Positions 52,709 to 61,677 of a DNA stretch of 64,000 bases are shown here, piece by piece. Each line of letters opens with the position of its first letter. The first letter of the stretch is position 1. A program made the translations under genes and the position numbers. Under the pieces are notes generated by a model that worked only from the letters and a program-made list of their open reading frames with translations, did no database searches and was not told the origin of the DNA. The stretch is from Marinomonas maritima (lineage in GTDB: Bacteria > Pseudomonadota > Gammaproteobacteria > Pseudomonadales > Marinomonadaceae), in contig NZ_JAMZEG020000004.1 in assembly GCF_024435075.2 (NCBI RefSeq), positions 67,001 to 131,000 of the forward strand, in the 5' to 3' direction.

Positions 52709-55700
52709 GGTTGTCTCTTAATTTTTTCAATTCGTTTTCTACCTCTTCGACAATCATCATCGAAGCCTGCTCTTCTTTTTGTTCTGGTAAAAAAGTTTTG
52801 ATGTCGTCTTTCAAGCGCTTAAAGCCATCCGACAACTTAGGATAATCCATCACAAATCGATAAATGCTCGTCCCCACGCCCACGCCCGTAAACACCTGCC
52901 AATACTGCAAAACAAACTCCAGTACCGTACTGCCTTCACGGGCTTCACTTAACGACCAGAACAAGCCGCTTTCTTGCTCATCGCGCAAAGTAGAAAAAGG
53001 CAAATCGTATTCTGCTAAAAGGCTTTGAAAACGAGCGGTCAAACTCAAGTACTGAGCCAAAATATCGTCATTCACCACCCCATGAGCCAATAACTCACTG
53101 CCAAGTTGGTAATGACTTAACGATTCCAAGGCTTTGGTGTACGGCGTGTCCAAATGCAAAACAAACTTAGCAATAGGCGATGTATGACGAGAGCGAGTCA
53201 GTTGGTCGCTAAAGTATAAAGAGCGGTCCCCAACGGAATGGGCAAGACTTGCCAAGGTAGTTACATCGTAATCCACACTCGGCTCGCTCACACCTTCAAT
53301 CAACCCAGTGTTTTCTTCATAGGTTTCAATAATGTCATTGAACTCACCCATGATGCGTTCAAAGACTTTTTTACGCTCCAGCAACTTGGGCTTGTAATCC
53401 AACAAGGCAAACACCTGATCTCGCAAAGGCAACTTACCAGTAAAGGCGTATTCGTCGATCAAACCATAAAATGCGGTTTTATCCATGTGTTCTGTTTCAC
53501 ACAAAGCATGCACCGCTTGGCGTTTTTGCTGTTGCCAAAAACCAGCAAAGGTATCGTTCAAATCCTGCTCCGGCGCAAGGTTAGGCATGTATTCATTAAC
53601 GAATTTTTCAATCAACCCCCGCTTGCTGCGTAACTGTACCTCGTTGCCCAACATTTTCATGATCTCTTCAGTTTGTTGGCGGGTGGCTTCAGTTGGGCCA
53701 TGGGCTTGCTCTTCTGCTTGAATGTCCCCTAGCAAACGTAAAATATACGCCACGTTTACCTCGTCCCGCTGGATCAATTCCAGTTCAAAATCCACGCCAT
53801 CCAGCACACTGACTTTTTCGTCCTGAGGTTGACGCTGGCGATCAAAAAGATCCTGATACTTACTGGAAAAGTCGCTAAAGGTTTGTGCATCCATTTCCAG
53901 CTGCGCCCAATCAAACTCGGTAAAGGACTTCAATTTGTTGATATTACGCATTAAGTAACGAAAAGATCGCACAAAAGCTAACTGTGCGTCTTCACTGACC
54001 AAGCTGTTAACCTCATCAGGGGAAGCCACCAAGCGATGCAAATCCACCACCCCTTGGTTAAACTCACCCACATAAAAAGCATAATCTTCCAGCAACACCT
54101 GATCGCTGGTATTGGGGTTACAATACATCTTGATAGCGGTGTCTACGTTGTCTTTAAGATTGCGGAAGCACACCACATTGCCTTGAGATTTCAATTCACC
54201 AAAGATACGATTTGTACGAGAAAACGCCTGAATCAAACCGTGATTCTTCAGATTTTTATCCACATACAGAGTGTTGAGTTTTTTGGCGTCAAACCCGGTG
54301 AGAAACATGTTCACTACCAGCAATACATCGGCACGGTCTGCGTCTTTGAAACCATCTTTTTCACGCTCTTTCATGCGTTTGGCAATGTCGTTGTAATACC
54401 GATAAAACGCCTTGCTGTCTTTGATCGTATGACTGGTTTTATACAGGGAATTATAATCTTGCACATAAGACGCCAGCTTGTCACGGCTCACACGGTGAAC
54501 ACGGGTATCCGCTGGCACTTCAAGATTAGGGTCACCCACATCGCCTTCTTTTTCATCTTCTTCTTCCGCTTCGTTGTCAGCAAAAGAAAATATGGTTACC
54601 ACCCGCAAATCATGCTCACCTGCCAAGCGTTTTTGCTGGAACAGGTCGTAATATTTAATCAGAGCGGCTTTACTGCCGACACACAACATGGAAGAAAACT
54701 TACGCTGATGAGTTTTACGGTCGTGGTTTTCAATTATCCAATCCACCACACTCTCAATGCGCGCGGTTTTCTCCCAATCGGCTTTCGACAAGGTGCTTTC
54801 GTCTACCAAGGTATTGTCAGAAGTACGTAACTGCCCCCAATACTCCACCGAGAACTTCAATACGTTGTCATCGGCAATGGCATTGGTAATCAAGTACTTG
54901 TGTAAATGTTTGCCAAATAAACTCTCTGTTGTCTGATACTTAACATGGTTATCAGACAAAATAGGCGTACCCGTAAAACCAAACAATTGCGCTGTTTTGC
55001 CAAAAAACGCCTTAATTCTGGCATGAGATTCACCAAACTGAGAACGGTGACATTCATCAAAAATTAGCACCACACGCTTACCTTGCAGAGTTTGCATGGC
55101 AGTTTCATGGCGGCCTTTCGATACCGCCGTATTGAGTTTTTGAATGGTGGTGACAATGAGTTTTGTATCGCCTGTTAATTGTTTTACCAGTTCACGAGTA
55201 TTGTCGGTGCTGTCTACGCAACCCTCACTAAAATGATTAAATTCCTTACTCGTTTGATAATCCAGATCCGCACGGTCCACCACAAACAACACCTTATCAA
55301 CCTTACCTTTCCCTCCTAAACGACACATGATTTGCGCCGCTTTGTAACTAGTTAAGGTTTTTCCTGACCCTGTGGTGTGCCAAACATAACCATTGTTGTC
55401 TTCACGGTTTGGATTAAAATGCGTGACTTTACGAAGGATATTTTCTACCGCATACACCTGATACGGGCGTAATACCATCAACAACTTACTGGACTGATGC
55501 AACACCATGTAACGGCAAATCATTTTCGATACATGGCATTTTTCTAAAAAGGTATCAGCAAAAGCATCCAACTGAGTCACCAAATTGTTCTTCTCATCCG
55601 TCCAGAAAAAAGTCTGTTTATAATCCGACAAATCACGGTTATTGGAAAAATACTTGGTGTTCACGCCATTGGAAATAACAAACAACTGCACATAGTTGAA

Positions 55701-56585
55701 CAAACCATCTTCTGACCAAAAGGTATCCCGCTGATAACGATTAATCTGATGAAAGGCCTCCTTCAACTCCACACCACGGCGTTTTAGTTCTATTTGCACC
55801 AGTGGCAAGCCATTGACCAATAACGTTACGTCGTAGCGGTTCACCCGTCCGCCTTTTTGGCGCACTTGGTTGGTCACTTGGTATTCGTTTTGACACCAAA
55901 AATCCGTATTTAAAAATTGTAAATACACATCTTTGCCATTCTCACGGGGGAGATGGAAACGCCCACGCAAAGTGTCGGCACGGGCAAATACATTGCCCTT
56001 GTTTAAGTGATTCACCACAGCGGTAAATTCAGTGTCGGTTAACACCACCTTGTTGTGGATTTCTAACTGGCGCTTTAGATTAGCTCGTAAGTCCTCAGCA
56101 CTGCGGATAGTCACCCGCTCGTAACCTAACCCTGTTAAACGAGAAATTAGGCTTTCTTCTAATTCCGCTTCGGACTGGGTATAGGCAGGGTCATAGTCGT
56201 CGTTTGGCGCATGACCATGAGCTTCTTCTATTTCCACCTGATGAGCTTGCTTTTCGACTTCTTGTTCAATGACGGCATTTTTTGATGCGCTGTAGATTTC
56301 CATCACATCATCATGGATTTGATTATCACCGTTGAGCGATACATCAAAGCCGTAACCCAAATCGAGCATTTCCAACGCGCCAATGACTTTATAAAGTAAT
56401 TGGGAATTATCCTTGGCTCCCTCTTTGGCAGTAAGAGAAAGTCTTAACGGTGCATTATCACTTTCTCTTCGCAATAAGCTCACTAACGCTAACTCTGGAA
56501 AACGGGAAAAAATTGCTCGGATTCGTTGCAAATCGTCTTGTGTTAATCCGTATCTCATTAATGTCAAAGAGTCATCCAGAGTCAT
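52701..56585 (-). CDS. hsdR: Type I restriction enzyme HsdR with N-terminal degenerate MNT domain
   Basis: A 1294-residue restriction subunit. The standard HsdR part starts about residue 142 (ELEESLISRLTGLGYE). The PD-(D/E)xK nuclease shows D252, E266 and K268 (VQIELK). The translocase has TTGSGKT (404-410) and DECH (510-513), GFTGTPI, and a helicase C-terminal half. The first ~110 residues are extra: RYGLTQDDLQRIRAIFSRFP and later LGYGFDVSL have the layout of a minimal nucleotidyltransferase, but the GS and DxD motifs are replaced by RR and RLS. Operon neighbour genes include an HI0074-like MNT partner. Confidence 0.9.
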   Translation of the reverse strand: MTLDDSLTLMRYGLTQDDLQRIRAIFSRFPELALVSLLRRESDNAPLRLSLTAKEGAKDNSQLLYKVIGALEMLDLGYGFDVSLNGDNQIHDDVMEIYSASKNAVIEQEVEKQAHQVEIEEAHGHAPNDDYDPAYTQSEAELEESLISRLTGLGYERVTIRSAEDLRANLKRQLEIHNKVVLTDTEFTAVVNHLNKGNVFARADTLRGRFHLPRENGKDVYLQFLNTDFWCQNEYQVTNQVRQKGGRVNRYDVTLLVNGLPLVQIELKRRGVELKEAFHQINRYQRDTFWSEDGLFNYVQLFVISNGVNTKYFSNNRDLSDYKQTFFWTDEKNNLVTQLDAFADTFLEKCHVSKMICRYMVLHQSSKLLMVLRPYQVYAVENILRKVTHFNPNREDNNGYVWHTTGSGKTLTSYKAAQIMCRLGGKGKVDKVLFVVDRADLDYQTSKEFNHFSEGCVDSTDNTRELVKQLTGDTKLIVTTIQKLNTAVSKGRHETAMQTLQGKRVVLIFDECHRSQFGESHARIKAFFGKTAQLFGFTGTPILSDNHVKYQTTESLFGKHLHKYLITNAIADDNVLKFSVEYWGQLRTSDNTLVDESTLSKADWEKTARIESVVDWIIENHDRKTHQRKFSSMLCVGSKAALIKYYDLFQQKRLAGEHDLRVVTIFSFADNEAEEEDEKEGDVGDPNLEVPADTRVHRVSRDKLASYVQDYNSLYKTSHTIKDSKAFYRYYNDIAKRMKEREKDGFKDADRADVLLVVNMFLTGFDAKKLNTLYVDKNLKNHGLIQAFSRTNRIFGELKSQGNVVCFRNLKDNVDTAIKMYCNPNTSDQVLLEDYAFYVGEFNQGVVDLHRLVASPDEVNSLVSEDAQLAFVRSFRYLMRNINKLKSFTEFDWAQLEMDAQTFSDFSSKYQDLFDRQRQPQDEKVSVLDGVDFELELIQRDEVNVAYILRLLGDIQAEEQAHGPTEATRQQTEEIMKMLGNEVQLRSKRGLIEKFVNEYMPNLAPEQDLNDTFAGFWQQQKRQAVHALCETEHMDKTAFYGLIDEYAFTGKLPLRDQVFALLDYKPKLLERKKVFERIMGEFNDIIETYEENTGLIEGVSEPSVDYDVTTLASLAHSVGDRSLYFSDQLTRSRHTSPIAKFVLHLDTPYTKALESLSHYQLGSELLAHGVVNDDILAQYLSLTARFQSLLAEYDLPFSTLRDEQESGLFWSLSEAREGSTVLEFVLQYWQVFTGVGVGTSIYRFVMDYPKLSDGFKRLKDDIKTFLPEQKEEQASMMIVEEVENELKKLRDNRE

Positions 56586-56614
56586 AAAGCCCTTCCGTTG
56601 TGTTGTTTTTAAAG

Positions 56615-57586
56615 CTAACTGCTACGAGTTAGCATGTTCATGATTAAGCGAATCAGCGTTTCTTTTTGATCTGGTTTAGACTCTGCCACTAATAAGGTTA
56701 ATGCCGCCAAGCCCGTGTCATTGATGCAAGGAACCCCTTCAGTATCAAGAAGCCGATTATTACGATGCAAAAAATCCACGAATAAATACGCGCCGCTGCG
56801 TTTATTGCCATCCGCAAAAGGGTGATTTTTCACCACAAAATACAACAAATGCGCGGCTTTACTTTCTATCGTTGGGTAAGCAGGATCGCCAAAAACGGTT
56901 ACATCAAGGTTCCCCAATAAAGCAGACAAACCTTCGCCACGCGGACGAGCAAATAACTCAGTCGCTTCACCTCGCTCTATCAAAGATTTTTTTAACGCTA
57001 ACAAGGCCGCCATGGCCTCTTTCGCGGAAGGCAAAGTACCACCGACTTGACCTTCTGGCTCATTCAACAAGCCTTCGTCATAGCGCTGCAACCATAAAAA
57101 AGTTTGTGTATATCGGCTGACAATATCGACCAATCCACTGCCCGCTTCGGCGGTCAAATCGGGCGATTTAGCGGTTTTCTGAATCAGCGCAATAGCCTGC
57201 TGTAACTCTTGCGCATTTTGCTCAAAGCGTTGCTGGTTAATGGTATAACCTTGCACCAAATGCTCTTTTAAACGCTGTGTTGCCCATTTTCTAAATCGAA
57301 TACCTTGAGGAGACTTAACTCGGTAACCAACAGAAATAATGACATCCAAAGAATAAAACACGACAGGCTTATCTGAATTTGCAGTATGCATTTTTTGCAT
57401 ATTAGTCTCTGAATCCAGTTCTCCCTCTTTAAATACATTACGCAGATGTCTAGAAATAACAGATTGATCACGTTCAAATAAATTGACTAAATGCGTCTGA
57501 CTTAACCAAACGGTATCATTGTGTCCATCCACCAATACCTCTATCTGTTGCTGAGCATTTTCATAAATTACGATGTCATTGTTCAT
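56615..57586 (-). CDS. RhuM-Fic/Doc fusion protein
   Basis: A 323-residue protein. The N-terminal RhuM virulence domain covers about 1-115 (VWLSQTHLVNLFERDQSVIS, FYSLDVIISVGYRVKSPQGI, FRKWATQRLKEHL). The C-terminal Fic/Doc domain has HPFADGNKRSG (255-265). The NKR ending is the Doc-type form (protein kinase activity), not the GNGR of AMPylating Fic proteins. A putative toxin; no antitoxin is adjacent. It lies between hsdR and the HI0074-like gene on the same strand. Confidence 0.88.
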   Translation of the reverse strand: MNNDIVIYENAQQQIEVLVDGHNDTVWLSQTHLVNLFERDQSVISRHLRNVFKEGELDSETNMQKMHTANSDKPVVFYSLDVIISVGYRVKSPQGIRFRKWATQRLKEHLVQGYTINQQRFEQNAQELQQAIALIQKTAKSPDLTAEAGSGLVDIVSRYTQTFLWLQRYDEGLLNEPEGQVGGTLPSAKEAMAALLALKKSLIERGEATELFARPRGEGLSALLGNLDVTVFGDPAYPTIESKAAHLLYFVVKNHPFADGNKRSGAYLFVDFLHRNNRLLDTEGVPCINDTGLAALTLLVAESKPDQKETLIRLIMNMLTRSS

Positions 57587-57603
57587 GCATTACCTCCTTG
57601 TTA

Positions 57604-58038
57604 TTACTCATCTTTTAATGATGTTTCTTGATGGAAAAATGCTTTCAATTCCGTGAAAGCATCATAATAATCATCCATCAGGGCTGTAAGAATGTTCGTT
57701 CTAACGAGATCGTCATTGGCAAGTTCGACCTGTTCGCGTTTTTTGATCATGTCCATCCAAACTTCACCAATCTTTGATGAGTCACTACCAATCACACCCA
57801 GTCGAAAGGCCAAACGTACAGCATCACGGCTGCCTTCCACATGAACATATCCTTGATCATAAAAGAAGGTCCGTAAACAACGCCAAGCGCTATCAAAGCA
57901 GCCTTTGAATAAGCGAATTAAGCCAAACTGTTCCAGCTCGTTTGGATACCGATAATCTAGATGTTGAAAAGCACCGGACAATTGATCAAAACCCTTCGAA
58001 AAACGCGCCATGCTTTTTCTTAATCCATTATCACTCAT
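57604..58038 (-). CDS. HI0074-like HEPN protein with degenerate active motif
   Basis: A 144-residue helical protein of the nucleotidyltransferase substrate-binding family (HI0074/HEPN type), with GSRDAVRLAFRLGVI and GEVWMDMIKKRE, the usual segments. In active HepT-type proteins the motif is R-x4-H-x-Y; here R101 is followed by L106 and N108, so the His and Tyr are lost. No separate MNT gene exists beside it, but the N-terminus of HsdR in the same operon looks like one. Follows hsdS after about 42 bases. Confidence 0.83.
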   Translation of the reverse strand: MSDNGLRKSMARFSKGFDQLSGAFQHLDYRYPNELEQFGLIRLFKGCFDSAWRCLRTFFYDQGYVHVEGSRDAVRLAFRLGVIGSDSSKIGEVWMDMIKKREQVELANDDLVRTNILTALMDDYYDAFTELKAFFHQETSLKDE

Positions 58039-58079
58039 GCTCTTCCCTCTTTTACATTCAAACCATATAGATTGCTCGT

Positions 58080-59264
58080 CTACACAAACATTTTTTGCAG
58101 CAGGCCTTTTTTAAAGGTGTCTAGCTGTTGTATCTGCTTCACCACCGCGTCTATCTTGGCATCAAAGGACGATAGGCAATCGGCGATTTTCTGCTGTTCT
58201 TCTAGACAAGGATATAGAAAAACAGCATCAGCAACCGAGTTCCAATCCGCCCTCGGCATCTTTGAACCAGATTGAATATTGACAACCTTCTGAAAGCGAC
58301 TTGTTTGCACAACAAAAAACAGAAAATCATTTGTTATCTTTTTACCACGCAAGACCCAAATTTCAGATGAGCAAACACCATCAAAATTTGGCCTAGCAAA
58401 CTTTTTTAAATAAGGACGTAACTTTCCAAAAAGCACATCGCCTTGATTAAATAGAGTTTTTGTACTTTTTTGATCTAAAGAGTTAAAAATATTAAGAATT
58501 TTACCTGATCCTTGATCTAAACTTTCAAGCTCAATAGCTGGATAGTTAACCGTCTCAATAGAAGAGTTATAAGATTTACTTACTCTGTCTACTAGTAACC
58601 TAAATTCTTCATATTCCCACTCAGGAAACTCGCTGCCATCATCCTGTTTAAAGCGAACCGCTTGGGAAAATAGTTGTTGCATCAAGCCGCGTTTGAAGTC
58701 GTTGAGCAGCTCACGTTTGCGGCGCAGCTTGGTCAACTTGTCGTCGATGCTGGAGAGAAAAGACGCGATTTTTTGTTGCTCCAATTTTTCTTCAGGCACA
58801 CGAAATTTAATGCGTAGAAAGTCTTTTGAATACAGTCTAAGTCGGTCATTGGTTAGACCGTAAGAATAAGCCCATAAATCGTATATCGACCTTGGTCGTT
58901 TCAAGTTGTACTCAAAGAACTTTGTGTCAGTTTTTGCTTTTCCTGACAACACAACATAAGCCGGACTTATCATGCATTCTTCATGAGCTAAACCAAGTGC
59001 GCCTTGCCACATCCTCATCATGTTATAGACAAGATCGCCTGCTTGGGCTCTCAGGTTATCACCGCTTGCCGCATCGTTTTCCATTTTTTTATCTAACGAT
59101 GCTCTCGGAACCAAACCGTCATTTAGGGTGACAGAATAAATAGGCAATCCATCTTCACCTTTTATTCTACTGTTTAGAAATAAGTCGTTGCCTCTTTTTA
59201 ATTTCCACTCTCCCTCAAACTCTGGAAATCTCAGTTCTGGCACGGTGTTTTGTGCTGTTTTCAT
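58080..59264 (-). CDS. hsdS: Type I restriction-modification specificity subunit HsdS
   Basis: A 394-residue specificity subunit with two target recognition domains (about 5-150 and 205-355), each followed by a conserved helical spacer (KIASFLSSIDDKLTKLRRKR; QKIADCLSSFDAKIDAVVKQ). Each TRD reads one half of a bipartite DNA site. The site cannot be derived from sequence. Overlaps hsdM by four bases. Confidence 0.95.
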   Translation of the reverse strand: MKTAQNTVPELRFPEFEGEWKLKRGNDLFLNSRIKGEDGLPIYSVTLNDGLVPRASLDKKMENDAASGDNLRAQAGDLVYNMMRMWQGALGLAHEECMISPAYVVLSGKAKTDTKFFEYNLKRPRSIYDLWAYSYGLTNDRLRLYSKDFLRIKFRVPEEKLEQQKIASFLSSIDDKLTKLRRKRELLNDFKRGLMQQLFSQAVRFKQDDGSEFPEWEYEEFRLLVDRVSKSYNSSIETVNYPAIELESLDQGSGKILNIFNSLDQKSTKTLFNQGDVLFGKLRPYLKKFARPNFDGVCSSEIWVLRGKKITNDFLFFVVQTSRFQKVVNIQSGSKMPRADWNSVADAVFLYPCLEEQQKIADCLSSFDAKIDAVVKQIQQLDTFKKGLLQKMFV

Positions 59265-60871
59265 AAGGGCGCCTCAATGCCTAGTTCGTCGCAAAACCCT
59301 TGTATGGTCTTGTCCAACTCGGCCATGTCGTTGTCTAACTGTTTTAGTTCTTGGGTGATAGCGGCAAGGTCAATGGGTGCTTCTTCTTCAAAGGTGTCCA
59401 CATAACGAGGAATGTTGAGGTTGTAGTCGTTATCGGCAATTTCAGCCATTGGCGCGACGTGGGCGTATTTGTCGATTTCTAGGCGGTTTTCGTAAGCAGC
59501 AATGATGTCTTCAATGTGCTCAGGCTTGAGCAGATTTTGGTTTTTCGCTTTGTCGAAACCTTGGCTGGCGTCGATAAATAAAACGTTGTCTGGGTTTTCA
59601 CGGCATTTTTTGAACACCAAGATACAAGTCGGGATACTGGTGCCAAAGAAGATGTTAGCGGGTAAGCCAATCACCGCGTCCAGCCAGTTGCGCTCTTCAA
59701 TCAAATAACGACGAATATGCCCTTCTGCCGCGCCACGGAATAACACACCATGGGGTAAAACCACCGCCAAAGTGCCGTTATCGTCCAGCTGATACAACAT
59801 ATGTTGTACAAAGGCGAAGTCGGCTTTCGAGCCAGGGGCCAACTTGCCGTATTGGGCAAAACGGTCATCGCTTTCGAATATCTTCTTCGCGCTCCACTGA
59901 GCAGAAAACGGCGGGTTGGCGACAATGGCGTCAAAGCGCTGTTCCAAGTGTTGTGGGTTTTCTAGGGTATCGTCTTGTTTTAGATCGAAATCACGGTAAT
60001 GCACGCCGTGAAGAATCATGTTCATGCGCGCAAGGTTGAAGGTAGTGCGGTTCATTTCTTGGCCGTAAAAATGGCCGATGTTTTCTTTGCCCACTTCTTT
60101 GGCGACACGCAGCAATAAGGAGCCTGACCCACAAGTTGGGTCATAGACGCTTTTTAAGCGGCTTTTTCTGTGGGTGACCAGTTTTGCCAACACGGTAGAG
60201 ACAGCTTGCGGCGTATAAAACTCGCCGGCTTTTTTGCCTGCGCCCGCGGCAAACTGGCCGATCAAATATTCATAAGCATCGCCCAGCACATCGCTTTCGC
60301 TGTCGTGAATGGCAAAGTCTATGCTGTCGAGATGCAACATGATCTTGGCAATCAACACATTGCGCGCATCAGGATCGCGGCCAAGCTTGCTGGAGTTAAG
60401 GTCTAATTCTTCAAATAAGTGATCGAAGTCGTCTTCACTCTCGGTGCCCATGGTGGAGCGTTCGATGTTGTTCAGCACTTCTTGCAAATCGCCTAGGATA
60501 AAGCGATCAATGACTATGTCAGCGTCTTTATCTTCGCTGTCTGTGTCTTTGTGAGCACCGCGTTGCGCTAGGTTACTGAACAGTTCCGACGGTTTTAAAA
60601 AGTAGCCGAGTTCTTCAAGGGCATCTTCTTGTAAGGCGTCCAGCATTTCTTGCCCGTCTTCATGTTGCTCATCCAAGGTGGCGTAGCTCAGGCTAGGGTC
60701 ATCGTTATGCAGAATCGTATCGGCGAAGTCGCTCAGGCGTTCAGACAGGTATTTGTAGAAGATAAAACCCAAGCAGTAATCGCGGAACTCGTCGGCGTTC
60801 ATCTTGCCACGTAGCTCGTTGGCAATGCTCCAAAGTTTCTGTTCGAGTTTCTTTTTTTGGTCGTCGGTCAT
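59261..60871 (-). CDS. hsdM: Type I restriction-modification methyltransferase HsdM
   Basis: A 536-residue N6-adenine DNA methyltransferase. The SAM motif DPTCGSG is at 244-250 and the catalytic NPPF at 319-322. The N-terminal helical domain (DQKKKLEQKLWSIANEL...) and C-terminal coiled coil match type I HsdM. The ATG at 60871 is chosen because it follows AAGGA and starts the usual MTDDQ; a longer frame begins at 60916. It is the first gene of the restriction operon. Confidence 0.95.
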   Translation of the reverse strand: MTDDQKKKLEQKLWSIANELRGKMNADEFRDYCLGFIFYKYLSERLSDFADTILHNDDPSLSYATLDEQHEDGQEMLDALQEDALEELGYFLKPSELFSNLAQRGAHKDTDSEDKDADIVIDRFILGDLQEVLNNIERSTMGTESEDDFDHLFEELDLNSSKLGRDPDARNVLIAKIMLHLDSIDFAIHDSESDVLGDAYEYLIGQFAAGAGKKAGEFYTPQAVSTVLAKLVTHRKSRLKSVYDPTCGSGSLLLRVAKEVGKENIGHFYGQEMNRTTFNLARMNMILHGVHYRDFDLKQDDTLENPQHLEQRFDAIVANPPFSAQWSAKKIFESDDRFAQYGKLAPGSKADFAFVQHMLYQLDDNGTLAVVLPHGVLFRGAAEGHIRRYLIEERNWLDAVIGLPANIFFGTSIPTCILVFKKCRENPDNVLFIDASQGFDKAKNQNLLKPEHIEDIIAAYENRLEIDKYAHVAPMAEIADNDYNLNIPRYVDTFEEEAPIDLAAITQELKQLDNDMAELDKTIQGFCDELGIEAPL

Positions 60872-61020
60872 GAAAAGCCATTCCTTGTAATACGGAGATA
60901 CCTTGGTCGTCTTCATACAGAAAACAAGGCATGTGAATGGCGGTTATTTTAGGTGGATTAATGCTCTGTGGCTATCGGCAATACTAAACGACGGACAAGA
61001 TTAAAATGACAAGCATAGAA

Positions 61021-61605
61021 TCACGCCGCAAACACAAACCGATAGGCGACGAAAAATAGCAGCAACGCCATGATTCGATTCACCCATGCCATCACGGTAG
61101 GATTCATTGCCGCTTTTTTTAACCGTGCTCCCGCAAACAAATACACACTCGGTGAACCACACGCCATGATCGCCAGAACCAAAGACCATAATGCGATTTG
61201 AACACCTTCAATATGAAAGCGTGGAAATTGCACCGTCACGATAGGCACAATCGCCACCAAGGATTTGGGATTACAAAGCTGTAAAATTAGCCCCGTTTTA
61301 AAACTGATCGTCGACACGTCCGCCTTGATTTTTGTCTGTTGAAAACTCGCCTTCATAATTTTTACGCCAAGATACGCGATGTAAATACCACCCAAAATGC
61401 CAACAACCGATTGATATTGTTGTGGGATAATTCCACCACCAAGATAACCAATCAGTAAAAACAGAATAAACATGGCGACGCCGACACCAACGCAGTACAA
61501 AAAAGCGCGCCAGCCTTGTCCGTTAACGCCCGCAAACAGCGCCAACATATTGGCAGGACCCGGGCTGTACATAACGCCAAAGGCATAAACGAGAATTTCG
61601 AGCAT
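61021..61605 (-). CDS. LysE-family amino-acid exporter
   Basis: A 194-residue inner-membrane protein with about six hydrophobic segments. The LysE/RhtB pattern YSPGPANMLALFAGVNGQG is near the N-terminus, followed by GGIYIAYLGVKIM and QLCNPKSLVAIVPIV. It probably exports an amino acid or homoserine lactone-like compound. The AraC gene upstream on the same strand (72 bases) is a likely regulator. Confidence 0.9.
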   Translation of the reverse strand: MLEILVYAFGVMYSPGPANMLALFAGVNGQGWRAFLYCVGVGVAMFILFLLIGYLGGGIIPQQYQSVVGILGGIYIAYLGVKIMKASFQQTKIKADVSTISFKTGLILQLCNPKSLVAIVPIVTVQFPRFHIEGVQIALWSLVLAIMACGSPSVYLFAGARLKKAAMNPTVMAWVNRIMALLLFFVAYRFVFAA

Positions 61606-61677
61606 GAGTGTTCCTCAAAAGATGATTTGATAAGCATTAAAAACAAAGAAAAGAATGAACGTGAAAGTGAGGTGCCG

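Noticed and set aside
54036..54830. 264-codon open frame on the plus strand inside hsdR
   Set aside because: It lies antisense to well-conserved HsdR motifs, has no ribosome binding site or family signature, and follows from codon bias of the true gene.
50771..60871. Restriction region as a prophage
   Set aside because: No integrase, phage structural gene or attachment repeat seen on either side.
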